Positions 47,626-57,855 of a stretch of DNA of 64,000 nucleotides are shown in pieces; position 1 is the first letter of the stretch, and the number at the start of each line of letters is the position of its first letter. This DNA is from Desulfuromonadaceae bacterium (GTDB taxonomy: Bacteria > Desulfobacterota > Desulfuromonadia > Geobacterales > Pseudopelobacteraceae), in contig JAQUIT010000002.1 in assembly GCA_028681335.1 (NCBI GenBank), positions 186,001 through 250,000 on the forward strand. The letters are read 5' to 3'. Below the pieces are notes generated by a model. That model was not told where the DNA came from and made no database searches. It saw only the letters and a program-made list of their open reading frames with translations. A program made the translations under genes and the position numbers.

Positions 47626-50100
47626 ATGGTAAATCTTACAATAGATGACAAGCAGGTTACTGCACCCAAAACCGCTACTATTTATGAAGCGGCCAAACTT
47701 AACGGAATTAAGATTCCGATACTGTGCCACGACAAAAAGCTTAAACCTTTTGGTGCCTGTCGCATGTGTCTGGTTGAAGTTGAACAGATGAAGGGCCGCC
47801 AAATTCCTGCTTGTACAACTCCGGCTACGGAGGGAATGATTATCCGTACTGCGACCCCTGATATTGTCAAGGCCCGCAAAATGGTTTTGGAACTGTTGCT
47901 TCTCAACCACCCTCTCGATTGTCCTGTGTGCGACAAATCGGGTGACTGCGACCTTCAAAACCTTACCTATGAATATAAGGTAAACAGCAATCGTTTTACT
48001 GATGCAAAGTTTAACCATCAGATTGATTATAATAATCCACTGATTGAGCGTGACATGAATCGTTGCGTACTCTGTGGAAAATGTGCGCGAATATGCGACG
48101 AGATAGTTGGTTTTGGTGCGCTCACATTTATTGACCGTGGAATCGAAACAAAAATTGGCTGTGAATTTGATGATGCTCTGAACTGTGAATTTTGCGGTTC
48201 CTGCATTTCTGTCTGCCCTGTTGGCTCACTGCTTGCTCGTCCTTTCAAGCATAAAGCCCGGTTCTGGGCAATGACAAAGCATAAATCTGTGTGTAGCTAC
48301 TGTGGTACCGGCTGTAATCTGACCCTTGGTGTAAAAGACAACAAGGTACTTACAACTATTTATGATGAAGATCAGGGCTTTCATAAAGGTCAGTTATGTG
48401 TACGTGGTCGATTCGGCTATCAGTTTATCAACAGTGACAAGCGCCTGACTAAGCCGCTGGTTAGAAAAAATGGTGCTTTAACTGAGTCAACCTGGGATGA
48501 GGCACTTGAACTTGTTGCCGCCCGCCTTAAGGGAGGAAGTTCAGTCGCAGCACTTGCTACTCCGCGCCTGACAAATGAAGAACTTGCACTGTTTAAAAAG
48601 CTTCTTGTAGAAAATGTCGGTACAAAAAACTTTGATCACGCCGCAGGTTATGCACATGCAGCTTTGACGGAAGGTTTTGTGCGCAGTTTCGGTACAAGCG
48701 CTTCTTCAGCATCTATTCTCGATGTACAAAAAAGCGACCTTCTCTTGGTCATAAAGACTGATACCTATGAAACACACCCGGTAGTCGGGTTCGAAATAAA
48801 TATGGCTGTAAAGAATAAAGACGTTAAGATCTCAATTCTGTCAGACAAACGCGGTAAGCTCTCAAAGCTTCCAGGCGCTAATACTCTTGTTCATCTGCCT
48901 GGGAATGAAGTTGTTATTCTTAATGCGATCGCGAAAACAATAATTGATGAAAAACTGGTTGATGCAAGTGTTGCTGGCGTCACCGGGTATGCCGATCTTG
49001 AAAAAATGCTATCCGCCTACAGTGCTGATGCGGTTGCTTCACAGTGTGGTTTAACTGCAGCAGATATCAAGAAAATGGCTTCCGATTACGCTACGGCTGA
49101 AAAAGCCCTGATTATTTTTCCGGTAGGGCAGGCTTATCCAGGTCACAATGCAGACCTTGCAAGTGCTGCAGCAAACCTTGCAATTCTTACAGGTAAGTAT
49201 GGTAAGGAAGGGTGTGGTGTCCTTTGCCTTTCTGAGAAGAATAACAGTCAGGGTGCTGTTGATATGGGCTTCTATGCACAGGACGGCGGCTTTAATGCTG
49301 CGCAGATTCTTGATGCATGTAGCACTGGCGCTGTAAAAACACTTTTTATTGCCGGTGAGAATCCTTTGGTCTCATATCCGGACCGTAAAAAAGTCAAGGC
49401 TGCTCTTGATGCAGTTGAGTTTATGGTAGTATCAGAGCTGTTCCTTACCGAGACAGCTGCAATGGCTGATGTTGTTTTACCTGTCTGCTCTTTTGCTGAG
49501 AAAGAAGGCACATTTACCAGTACAGATCGTCGTGTTCAATATATAAAACCTGCTATTCGCGCAATTGGCCAGACAAGGACTGACTTTAAAGTATTTGCAG
49601 ATCTTATTTCTAAGCTCGGCGGTACAGCCCCTGTGACAGCAGCAGCTCAGTTTGAAGAAATAGCAGCAACTACTGCTGGCTATAAAGCCCTGAGTCATGT
49701 TTCCCTTCGCAAGGATGGTGCCTATGCACCGGCTACAGCATCACCTGCTCTTGTCGCCGTTCAGGCAGTACCAGTTCCAGCTGCTGAAACAGGTAAACTC
49801 TCTCTGGTGGTTGGTAGTGTCCTGTACCACAGCGGTACGCTTTCTCAGAACGGAGAGGGACCAATGCATGTCTGTCCAGAAGGCTATATTGAATTATCAC
49901 GTCCAGATGCATCTGCCAGTAAAATAGCTGAAAATGACATAATCACAGTTTCTACAACAAACGGAAGCATGCAACTTAAAGCCAAAGTCACTTCCCGTAT
50001 GCCTGCAGGCGTTGTGTTTGCCCCCTATCATTTTAGTGATGCACCGATTAACACTGTATGGAACGGCGCAGCGGTAACATCTGTTACACTCGCAAAATAA
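47626..50100 (+). CDS. nuoG: NADH-quinone oxidoreductase subunit G
   Basis: An 824-residue iron-sulfur subunit. N-terminal [2Fe-2S] ligands in ILCHDKKLKPFGACRMCLVE, the His/Cys cluster N5 in NHPLDCPVCDKSGDCDLQ, two [4Fe-4S] in CVLCGKCARICDE and CEFCGSCISVCPVGS, then CSYCGTGC plus CVRGRFG (N7-like) and a molybdopterin-oxidoreductase-type region without evident metal binding, ending in an aspartate-decarboxylase-like domain. The whole resembles formate dehydrogenase-type NuoG. The start at 47626 follows agaggttgag. Confidence 0.96.
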   Translation: MVNLTIDDKQVTAPKTATIYEAAKLNGIKIPILCHDKKLKPFGACRMCLVEVEQMKGRQIPACTTPATEGMIIRTATPDIVKARKMVLELLLLNHPLDCPVCDKSGDCDLQNLTYEYKVNSNRFTDAKFNHQIDYNNPLIERDMNRCVLCGKCARICDEIVGFGALTFIDRGIETKIGCEFDDALNCEFCGSCISVCPVGSLLARPFKHKARFWAMTKHKSVCSYCGTGCNLTLGVKDNKVLTTIYDEDQGFHKGQLCVRGRFGYQFINSDKRLTKPLVRKNGALTESTWDEALELVAARLKGGSSVAALATPRLTNEELALFKKLLVENVGTKNFDHAAGYAHAALTEGFVRSFGTSASSASILDVQKSDLLLVIKTDTYETHPVVGFEINMAVKNKDVKISILSDKRGKLSKLPGANTLVHLPGNEVVILNAIAKTIIDEKLVDASVAGVTGYADLEKMLSAYSADAVASQCGLTAADIKKMASDYATAEKALIIFPVGQAYPGHNADLASAAANLAILTGKYGKEGCGVLCLSEKNNSQGAVDMGFYAQDGGFNAAQILDACSTGAVKTLFIAGENPLVSYPDRKKVKAALDAVEFMVVSELFLTETAAMADVVLPVCSFAEKEGTFTSTDRRVQYIKPAIRAIGQTRTDFKVFADLISKLGGTAPVTAAAQFEEIAATTAGYKALSHVSLRKDGAYAPATASPALVAVQAVPVPAAETGKLSLVVGSVLYHSGTLSQNGEGPMHVCPEGYIELSRPDASASKIAENDIITVSTTNGSMQLKAKVTSRMPAGVVFAPYHFSDAPINTVWNGAAVTSVTLAK

Positions 50101-50164
50101 TTTAAATACCATTTTAGTAACGGTACGAATCAACTAATTTCACAAAGCAAGGAAAGAGGGACAG

Positions 50165-51229
50165 ATGGGAATCGAGATATTAGGACTGCCGCTGATGTAT
50201 TACATCGCTATGGTTGCCAAGGTCCTGGTGGCTTTTGTCTTCGTGCTGCTGACCGTGGCCTATGCAACATACGCTGAGCGTAAAATTATTGGTCATATGC
50301 AGGTTCGCCTTGGGCCGATGCGTACTGGTTGGCACGGGCTCTTGCAACCGATTGCCGATGGTGTCAAGCTATTCTTCAAAGAGGAGATAGTTCCTTCTCA
50401 GGCGAGTACGTTTGCTTTTCTGATTGCACCACTAATCGCATTAATACCTGCTTTTATTACATTTGCTGTCATCCCTTTTGGTGGCGTCATTGAGGTAGCT
50501 GGTTATAAGGTGCCGCTTCAGATTGCTGCATATTATGACACAACAGCCGGTCAGGTTTTTGATGTCAATGTCGGGGTCCTCTATATCCTGGCTATGTCAT
50601 CACTTGGTGTGTACGGAATTGTCCTTGCCGGTTGGGCCTCAAACAGTAAGTACTCGTTGATGGGTGGTTTGCGTGCATCAGCACAAATGATTTCTTACGA
50701 GCTGGCTGCTGGTTTGGCAATTATTTCTGTCTTCATGCTTTCCGGTACATTGTCTCTGAGTAAGATTGTCGAGCTTCAGTCAGGTTTTAACGGTTTTGAG
50801 TGGTATGTATTCAAACAACCGCTGGCAGCCTTCATGTTCTTTATATGCTCTCTTGCTGAAATCAACCGAACACCTTTTGACTTGCCTGAAGCGGAGACTG
50901 AACTTGTATCAGGTTTCTGTACTGAATATTCTTCCATGAAGTATGCAATGTTTTTTATGGCTGAATACGCAAACATGGTAACAGTCTGTGCTCTGACCGT
51001 TACACTGTTTCTTGGCGGCTGGAATGGTCCTTTTACTGCGGCCATGCCACTTCTTGGACCAGTCTACTTCATTGCAAAAGTTTACTTCCTCATGTTTGTC
51101 TGCATGTGGATCCGTGCTACTCTGCCACGTTATCGTTATGACCAGTTGATGCATCTTGGCTGGAAAGTATTCATCCCGGTTGCTTTGATAAACATTGTAG
51201 TAACTGGAATTGTTGGCTATTTCATTTAA
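50165..51229 (+). CDS. nuoH: NADH-quinone oxidoreductase subunit H
   Basis: A 354-residue, eight-span subunit that joins the arms and forms the quinone entry. Marks are AERKIIGHMQVRLGPMRTGWHGLLQPIADGVKLFFKEE, SLAEINRTPFDLPEAETELVSGF and a C-terminal RATLPRYRYDQLM. Start ATG 50165 follows ggaaagagggacag. Confidence 0.97.
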   Translation: MGIEILGLPLMYYIAMVAKVLVAFVFVLLTVAYATYAERKIIGHMQVRLGPMRTGWHGLLQPIADGVKLFFKEEIVPSQASTFAFLIAPLIALIPAFITFAVIPFGGVIEVAGYKVPLQIAAYYDTTAGQVFDVNVGVLYILAMSSLGVYGIVLAGWASNSKYSLMGGLRASAQMISYELAAGLAIISVFMLSGTLSLSKIVELQSGFNGFEWYVFKQPLAAFMFFICSLAEINRTPFDLPEAETELVSGFCTEYSSMKYAMFFMAEYANMVTVCALTVTLFLGGWNGPFTAAMPLLGPVYFIAKVYFLMFVCMWIRATLPRYRYDQLMHLGWKVFIPVALINIVVTGIVGYFI

Positions 51230-51275
51230 AATCTGGCTGTTCGAGTAACGTTATTTTAGAGACGAGGATGGATAT

Positions 51276-51677
51276 ATGAATCCGATTACACCGATTATAA
51301 ACGGCATGAAAATTACATTGAAACACATGTTCATGAAGCCGGTAACCTTGCAGTACCCTACTGAGCGTCCAAAAGTCTCACAGCGTTTTCGTGGTCTACA
51401 TGGACTTAAGGTCTCGCACAGCAAAGCAAAATGCGTTGCCTGTTACCTCTGCCCTACCGTCTGCCCGGCAAAATGCATCACGGTTGAAGCTGGTGAAGAT
51501 GCTAACCATGACAAGTTTGCTTCAGTTTATGAAATCGACATGTTGCGTTGTATTTTTTGTGGATACTGTGTTGAGGCCTGCCCGGTTGATGCTCTCAAAA
51601 TGACCGGTGAGTTCGAGTTGGCTAATTACAACCGTCAAGACTTTATTTACTCAAAAGAGCGTCTTTTAGAAAAGTAA
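51276..51677 (+). CDS. nuoI: NADH-quinone oxidoreductase subunit I
   Basis: A 133-residue TYKY-type ferredoxin subunit with two [4Fe-4S] motifs, CVACYLCPTVCPAKCI and CIFCGYCVEACPVDAL, passing electrons from NuoG to NuoB. PTERPKVSQRFRGLHGL is the conserved N-terminal contact. Confidence 0.97.
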   Translation: MNPITPIINGMKITLKHMFMKPVTLQYPTERPKVSQRFRGLHGLKVSHSKAKCVACYLCPTVCPAKCITVEAGEDANHDKFASVYEIDMLRCIFCGYCVEACPVDALKMTGEFELANYNRQDFIYSKERLLEK

Positions 51678-51691
51678 TCAAGGAGCAGTGC

Positions 51692-52195
51692 ATGGAAACC
51701 ATCTTCTTTCTGATCATTACGTTAGTGGCTATAATATCGGCGATCCTCGTGGTCACCTGTAAGAACCCGATTAATAGCGCACTGTCACTTATAATGACTT
51801 TTTTCTGTCTGGCTACCTATTATGTAATGCTGGATGCGCCTTTTATGGCTGCTGTACAGGTAATGGTTTACGCTGGCGCAATTATGGTTCTGATGGTGTT
51901 TACCATCATGTTACTCAATATCAGGGTGGACGCTTCTAAAAAGCATTCCCATAAACTGATCATTGGTTCAATTATGGGATTTTTTACCTTACTTGATCTT
52001 GGATATGTAATTGTAAAAAGCCGTGCCGCTCTCCCTACTGGACCATTCAGTGGCGACATGATCAAGCAGCTTGGTCATACTGAGCTGATTGGACGTGAAA
52101 TATTCACTTCCTTCCTGTTGCCGTTTGAAATCACATCCATTCTGCTTTTAACTGCAATAGTAGGCGCGGTCATCCTGGCCAAGAAAAAAATATAA
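51692..52195 (+). CDS. nuoJ: NADH-quinone oxidoreductase subunit J
   Basis: A 167-residue, five-span membrane subunit next to the quinone site. Span three holds [19 protein letters not shown], the conserved pi-bulge helix. Start 51692 follows aaggagcagtgc. Confidence 0.96.
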   Translation: METIFFLIITLVAIISAILVVTCKNPINSALSLIMTFFCLATYYVMLDAPFMAAVQVMVYAGAIMVLMVFTIMLLNIRVDASKKHSHKLIIGSIMGFFTLLDLGYVIVKSRAALPTGPFSGDMIKQLGHTELIGREIFTSFLLPFEITSILLLTAIVGAVILAKKKI

Positions 52196-52209
52196 GAGGG
52201 ATATATTTC

Positions 52210-52512
52210 ATGGAAAACCTGAACAGCTATCTCATCGTAAGCGCCGTACTCTTCTCAATTGGTACAATTGGCGTGCTGACCCGTAAGAATGCAATAGTAA
52301 TTTTTATGTGTATTGAGTTAATGCTCAATGCCGTCAACCTCACTTTTGTTGCCTTCTCACGCTATCTCGGAAACCTTGACGGTCAAATTTTCGTATTTTT
52401 CATAATGACTGTTGCGGCTGCCGAAGCAGCGGTTGGTCTGGCACTTATCATTGCATTCTTTAATAACAAGGATTCAATTGATGTGACCGATGTAAACCTG
52501 ATGAAGTGGTAG
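52210..52512 (+). CDS. nuoK: NADH-quinone oxidoreductase subunit K
   Basis: A 100-residue, three-span subunit with the two key Glu in [11 protein letters not shown] and [11 protein letters not shown], part of the proton path. Fourteen bases after nuoJ. Confidence 0.97.
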   Translation: MENLNSYLIVSAVLFSIGTIGVLTRKNAIVIFMCIELMLNAVNLTFVAFSRYLGNLDGQIFVFFIMTVAAAEAAVGLALIIAFFNNKDSIDVTDVNLMKW

Positions 52513-52568
52513 AACAGCAGTCCAAACTATTACGACTACGTTTAATGATTGTATAAAAGGAGTCTTAC

Positions 52569-54563
52569 ATGTTTGACAAAGTATGGCTAATCCCGCTTTT
52601 CCCTCTTATCGGGTTCCTGATCAATGGACTCTTCGGGAAAAAGATCAAGAATGAGGCAATAATTGGCGCAATTGGTACGCTGATGATTTTCCTGTCATTC
52701 CTTGTCTCGTGCGGAATACTCATGCAGATGATCGGCCTGCCAGCTGAGCAGAGAGTATTTGAAAAAGTTCTATTCCCTTGGATTCACTCCGGTAACTTCA
52801 AAGCAGATATGGCTTTCCTCGTTGATCCATTATCAGTAATTATGATCATGGTTGTCACTGGTGTAGGCTCACTTATTCACCTTTACTCGATTGGTTATAT
52901 GCACGGTGAAGAAGGTTTCTATCGCTTCTTTGCATACCTTAATCTGTTCTGTATGTCGATGCTGCTTTTGGTTCTTGGTAGTAACATGCTCGTTATGTTT
53001 ATCGGCTGGGAAGGTGTTGGTCTCTGCTCATACCTTCTAATTGGCTACTATTTCCATAAGAAGTCAGCTGGTGACGCTGCAAAAAAAGCTTTTGTAATGA
53101 ACCGTGTTGGTGACTTTGGATTTCTTATCGGTTTGTTTACCTTGTATTGGTGGTTTGGAAGCAACCATAACATCTGGACAATTAATTTTGTTGAAATAAA
53201 GGCTGCCTCGCACTTACTCCCATATAGTGGTGTTGTCACAGTCGCTACACTATGCTTTTTTGTCGGCGCTACTGGCAAGTCGGCTCAAATCCCACTCTTT
53301 ACCTGGTTACCAGATGCCATGGAAGGCCCGACTCCTGTTTCAGCCCTGATTCATGCTGCTACAATGGTAACAGCTGGTGTTTACATGATTGGCAGAATGA
53401 GCTTTGTCTTTGTAAAATCTCCTGAAACAATGATGGTTATTGCTGTTGTAGGTGCCGCTACAGCGATTTTTGCTGCAACAATTGGTACCGCTCAAAATGA
53501 TATTAAACGTGTCCTTGCCTATTCAACTGTATCGCAACTTGGGTACATGTTCCTGGCTATGGGCGTTGGTGCTTTCAGTGCCGGTATCTTCCATTTGATG
53601 ACTCATGCCTTCTTTAAAGCATGTCTGTTCCTTGGATCCGGTTCAGTTATTCACTCAATGCATCACGCTCTACATAAGATCCATTCGAATGATGACGCCC
53701 AAGATATGCGTAATATGGGTGGTCTTCGTAAAGCAATGCCGATTACTTTCTTGACATTTCTTGTCTCAACCATTGCTATCTCTGGTATCCCTGGTTTTTC
53801 AGGGTTCTTCTCCAAAGATGAGATCCTCTGGCAGTCCTTTTCAAATCCTTACCACGGTAACTTAAATATCTTACTGTGGGTTATTGGTGCACTTGCCGCT
53901 TGCCTCACCGCTTTTTACATGTTCCGTCTTGTCTTCATGACCTTTTTCGGTGAATGCCGCATTAACCCTAAGGCAAAGAGTTACCTTCACGAATCTCCGT
54001 TGGTAATTACAATTCCATTAATGGTTCTTGGTGCTCTTGCAGCAGTTGGTGGTTACCTCGGTATGCCTAAACTTATGGGAATGTTGCCGAACTATTTCGA
54101 GCACTGGCTTGAGCCGGTATTTGAGTTGGCGAATGAATACGGTAGCACCTACGCATACCATGGAGCTCATCCAAGTCATGCACTCGAATGGGGTTTAATG
54201 GGGCTGTCTGTTGTTATTGCACTTGTCGGTATCGGCATCGCATTTACTATGTATGTTAAGAATACGGAACTGCCAGGTAAATTTGTTGCTACCTTCCCGA
54301 CGCTGCATCGTGCCGTATACAATAAATGGTATGTTGATGAAATATACGACTACCTGTTCGTGAATCCATGCAAGGCGCTTGGCCAGTTCCTTTGGAAAGG
54401 GTTTGACGTTCTGGTAATAGATGGAGTTGTCAACGGTGTTGCCAATGTAGTAATGGGCTTTAGTGGAATTTTCCGCTACATGCAGTCCGGATACATATTT
54501 AATTATGCATTGTCAATGGCCCTTGGTGTTGTCGTAATGCTTAGCTACTACCTCTTTAAATAA
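52569..54563 (+). CDS. nuoL: NADH-quinone oxidoreductase subunit L
   Basis: A 664-residue antiporter-like proton pump with about 16 spans. Signature GWEGVGLCSYLLIG, LPDAMEGPTPVSALIHAATMVTAGVYMI with the pump Lys, and the long amphipathic C-terminal helix followed by a last span (MALGVVVMLSYYLF). Start 52569 follows aaaaggagtcttac. Confidence 0.97.
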   Translation: MFDKVWLIPLFPLIGFLINGLFGKKIKNEAIIGAIGTLMIFLSFLVSCGILMQMIGLPAEQRVFEKVLFPWIHSGNFKADMAFLVDPLSVIMIMVVTGVGSLIHLYSIGYMHGEEGFYRFFAYLNLFCMSMLLLVLGSNMLVMFIGWEGVGLCSYLLIGYYFHKKSAGDAAKKAFVMNRVGDFGFLIGLFTLYWWFGSNHNIWTINFVEIKAASHLLPYSGVVTVATLCFFVGATGKSAQIPLFTWLPDAMEGPTPVSALIHAATMVTAGVYMIGRMSFVFVKSPETMMVIAVVGAATAIFAATIGTAQNDIKRVLAYSTVSQLGYMFLAMGVGAFSAGIFHLMTHAFFKACLFLGSGSVIHSMHHALHKIHSNDDAQDMRNMGGLRKAMPITFLTFLVSTIAISGIPGFSGFFSKDEILWQSFSNPYHGNLNILLWVIGALAACLTAFYMFRLVFMTFFGECRINPKAKSYLHESPLVITIPLMVLGALAAVGGYLGMPKLMGMLPNYFEHWLEPVFELANEYGSTYAYHGAHPSHALEWGLMGLSVVIALVGIGIAFTMYVKNTELPGKFVATFPTLHRAVYNKWYVDEIYDYLFVNPCKALGQFLWKGFDVLVIDGVVNGVANVVMGFSGIFRYMQSGYIFNYALSMALGVVVMLSYYLFK

Positions 54564-54601
54564 CCACTTCATTAGCACTTTGTATAAAGGAGCACGAATT
54601 C

Positions 54602-56254
54602 ATGAGTAACGTACTGAGCCTGACGACATTCCTGCCGATACTGGGTGTCCTGTTGCTGCTGTTTATCCCGAAAGACAGCAAAGGAGTACTCCGGAATGTC
54701 ACCCTAGCTGTAACAATTGTGACTTTCCTGGTATCGCTGACAATATTGACAGGATTCCAGACTAACGCTGATTTCCAGTTCACTGAGAATGTGCCATGGA
54801 TTGCAGCTGGCCCGTTTGTCATGCGATATAACATCGGAATTGATGGTATCAGCCTTTGGCTGGTAATCCTGACAACATTCATTATGCCTATAGCCGTTCT
54901 CTCCACTTTTACAGCAGTCGAAGTAAAGGTTAAAGAGTATATGATCTGCCTGCTCCTTCTTGAAACAGGCATGCTTGGCGCATTTATCTCCCTCGATCTC
55001 TTTCTCTTTTATATTTTCTGGGAAGTCATGCTGATTCCGATGTATTTCATGATCGGAATCTGGGGCGGTAAAAACAAAATCTATGCTGCTGTAAAGTTCT
55101 TTATATACACTATGGTCGGATCGCTTTTGATGCTTGTTGCACTCATCTTCCTGTACTTCAAGGGGATGGAGGCCGGAATCACTGACTTTGGCCTGTTAAA
55201 TTTCTTCAGCCTTAAGTTGGATATGGCAACACAGATTTGGTTGTTCCTAGCTTTTGCCTTTGCTTTTGCAATCAAGGTTCCAATGTTTCCACTCCATACT
55301 TGGTTACCTGATGCGCATACTGAGGCGCCGACAGCTGGTTCTGTCATCCTCGCAGCTGTCCTGCTTAAAATGGGTACCTATGGTTACGTCCGTTTTGCTA
55401 TTCCACTCTTTCCAGAGGCTGCTCATAAGTTTGCACCGGTAATAGCAACTCTCGCCGTTATTGGTATTATCTATGCCGCGCTTGTTGCAATGGTGCAGGA
55501 AGATGTTAAGAAACTTGTTGCCTACTCATCAGTTGCCCACCTTGGTTTTGTAATGCTCGGAGTCTTTGCATTCAATGTCGAGGGTATTTCCGGTGGCATG
55601 CTCCAGATGATTAACCATGGTATTTCAACCGGTGCACTATTCCTTATTGTTGGCTTTATTTATGAACGTCGTCATACACGTTTGATCACAGATTTCGGTG
55701 GTTTATCAAAGCAGATGCCGATTTTTGCCACTGTGTTCATGATTGTTACTTTTTCATCAGTCGGCCTTCCAGGTACAAACGGTTTTGTTGGTGAATTCCT
55801 TATCCTGCTGGGCGCTTTTGAAAGCCAGCTGCGTTGGTGGACAATTGTTGCCACGAGTGGCGTAATCCTTTCTGCAGTATATATGTTGTGGGTTTTTCAG
55901 CGCGTCATGTTTGGTGAGCTAGACAATCCTAAAAACCAGAAATTGGCTGACCTTAATGCCCGTGAAATTGCAATAATGGTTCCTCTTCTTGTGATGATAT
56001 TTTTTATGGGCCTTTATCCTAAGCCTTTCATTGACAAGATGGATCCTGCAATCAAGAAACTTGTTGCTCAGGTTCGGGTTGCTTCAGTTGAAGCCAAGGC
56101 GATTCCAGGAGCTGAAGCTGTTCAGTTGCCTGCGGGCCATCCGCCGATTGATCAATCGCAGATGCAGATGCCACTACCAGCAGGGCATCCGGATATAAAG
56201 ATGGCATCACCAGAACAGGGCACACCGGCTGTAAATCAACACGACGCAAAGTAA
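54602..56254 (+). CDS. nuoM: NADH-quinone oxidoreductase subunit M with extended tail
   Basis: A 550-residue antiporter-like subunit, with FWEVMLIPMYFMIGIWGG and PMFPLHTWLPDAHTEAPTAGSVILAAVLLKMGTYG. It is about 40 residues longer than E. coli NuoM: the C-terminal 50 residues form a hydrophilic tail holding LPAGHPPI and LPAGHPDI 20 residues apart. Such tails are unusual for NuoM. Confidence 0.96.
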   Translation: MSNVLSLTTFLPILGVLLLLFIPKDSKGVLRNVTLAVTIVTFLVSLTILTGFQTNADFQFTENVPWIAAGPFVMRYNIGIDGISLWLVILTTFIMPIAVLSTFTAVEVKVKEYMICLLLLETGMLGAFISLDLFLFYIFWEVMLIPMYFMIGIWGGKNKIYAAVKFFIYTMVGSLLMLVALIFLYFKGMEAGITDFGLLNFFSLKLDMATQIWLFLAFAFAFAIKVPMFPLHTWLPDAHTEAPTAGSVILAAVLLKMGTYGYVRFAIPLFPEAAHKFAPVIATLAVIGIIYAALVAMVQEDVKKLVAYSSVAHLGFVMLGVFAFNVEGISGGMLQMINHGISTGALFLIVGFIYERRHTRLITDFGGLSKQMPIFATVFMIVTFSSVGLPGTNGFVGEFLILLGAFESQLRWWTIVATSGVILSAVYMLWVFQRVMFGELDNPKNQKLADLNAREIAIMVPLLVMIFFMGLYPKPFIDKMDPAIKKLVAQVRVASVEAKAIPGAEAVQLPAGHPPIDQSQMQMPLPAGHPDIKMASPEQGTPAVNQHDAK

Positions 56255-56291
56255 ACAAATAACGAGTCAATCCGACCGGAGGATATTTTAG

Positions 56292-57752
56292 ATGGACATG
56301 CTTTCAATTCCAGTCGTCAACATGACGCCGATTCTGCCGGAGATATTTCTCTCCGTGCTGGCCATGGCTCTTCTGCTGATCAATGTATTTGCACCCAGCG
56401 GCGGACAGAAGTCATACCTTGCATATATCAGTTTTATCGGTATTGTCGCGACGGCGGTGCTCGTAGGATCTGGCTGGGGCAATCACATTGAGAGTTTTAA
56501 TGGCTCAGTTGTCCTCGATAATTTTGCAACATTCTTCAAGATAACTTTTCTGGTCGCTGCCGGGTTGACAGTATTGATTTCAGATAAGTATATGGAACGT
56601 GAAGGGTGCAATCACGGTGAATTATATCCGCTCATCCTCTTTGCTGTAGTGGGTATGATGTTGATGGCATCCGGCACCGACCTCATGACAATTTTCCTCG
56701 GACTTGAAGTCATGTCAATCACTCTTTATGTCCTTGCTGGTTTCAACCGGGCAAACAAGAAGTCGAACGAAGCCGGTCTCAAGTACTTCCTTCTCGGCGC
56801 ATTTTCTACCGGCTTCATGCTCTATGGTATGGCACTTATTTATGGTGCAACGGGCACAACGCGTCTTTACAAAATTGCTGAGATTGTCGGGCAGATGACA
56901 CAGCCTTCGTCAAATGTTCTTCTGCTGGCCGGTATGCTCCTCACAATGACCGGTTTTGCATTCAAGATAGCTGCTGCGCCGTTCCATATGTGGACACCGG
57001 ACGTTTATGAAGGCGCACCGACACCGATGACCGCTTTCATGTCAGCTGGCCCTAAAGCTGCAGGTTTTGCTGCTCTCCTGCGTATTTTCCTTGTTGCTTT
57101 ACCAACAATGCAGGTCGAATGGAGCCAGGTCCTCTGGGTTATGGCAGTGTTGACCATGACGGTTGGTAACATAACAGCATTACGTCAGGATAACATCAAG
57201 CGTGTTCTTGCGTATTCTTCAATTGCTCATGCAGGTTATGCTCTCGTCGGTTTTGCTGCAGGTAACGGCACTGGTATCGCCGGTATCCTCTTTTACATGC
57301 TTTCCTACGCATTTATGAATATCGGAGCGTTTGCCATTATCATTCTTGTTGCTAAAAAGGGTGAATCCAATGGTAACGTTATGGACTTTGCCGGCTTAGC
57401 TTCCAAGCGTCCTATTCTTGCAGTTGTTATGACAATCTTCCTCTTTTCGCTCGCAGGGATGCCTCCTACAGCTGGATTTATCGGTAAGTTCTATCTTTTC
57501 TCCGGTGCTGTTCAGCAAGGTTACATCTGGCTGGCAGTCATTGGTGTTCTCAATAGTGCTGCATCCGTTTATTACTACCTGCGGATCATGGTCTACATGT
57601 ATATGAAAGAGCCTACAGAAGAGTTTGAATGGGTACAGGTAACTGCACCTGTTGCTCTTGCACTGGTAATATCGGTTGCAGGTTCATTAATTCCGGGTAT
57701 TGTACCATCAGTTATTCTCGAGTATGCACAGATGGCAATTAAGCTACTGTAG
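56292..57752 (+). CDS. nuoN: NADH-quinone oxidoreductase subunit N
   Basis: A 486-residue antiporter-like subunit with FLGLEVMSITLYVLAGFNR, FHMWTPDVYEGAPTPMTAFMSAGPKAAGFAALLR and 14 expected spans. Last gene of the operon; start 56292 follows gaccggaggatatttta. A terminator follows 27 bases after its stop. Confidence 0.97.
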   Translation: MDMLSIPVVNMTPILPEIFLSVLAMALLLINVFAPSGGQKSYLAYISFIGIVATAVLVGSGWGNHIESFNGSVVLDNFATFFKITFLVAAGLTVLISDKYMEREGCNHGELYPLILFAVVGMMLMASGTDLMTIFLGLEVMSITLYVLAGFNRANKKSNEAGLKYFLLGAFSTGFMLYGMALIYGATGTTRLYKIAEIVGQMTQPSSNVLLLAGMLLTMTGFAFKIAAAPFHMWTPDVYEGAPTPMTAFMSAGPKAAGFAALLRIFLVALPTMQVEWSQVLWVMAVLTMTVGNITALRQDNIKRVLAYSSIAHAGYALVGFAAGNGTGIAGILFYMLSYAFMNIGAFAIIILVAKKGESNGNVMDFAGLASKRPILAVVMTIFLFSLAGMPPTAGFIGKFYLFSGAVQQGYIWLAVIGVLNSAASVYYYLRIMVYMYMKEPTEEFEWVQVTAPVALALVISVAGSLIPGIVPSVILEYAQMAIKLL

Positions 57753-57778
57753 CTTTTTCGTCAGACATTGGTTTATAA

Positions 57779-57816
57779 CAAAAGGGCGATCTCAACACGA
57801 GACCGCCCTTTTGTTA
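57779..57816 (+). terminator. Terminator of the nuo operon
   Basis: A stem of aaaagggcg(a)tctc with gaga(c)cgccctttt, one internal mismatch, and a run of T ends the nuo transcript. The A tract on the left means it can work in reverse also. Confidence 0.9.
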
Positions 57817-57855
57817 TTGCTGGCATACTAAAAAGAGCAGCACTTGGAGGCTGAA

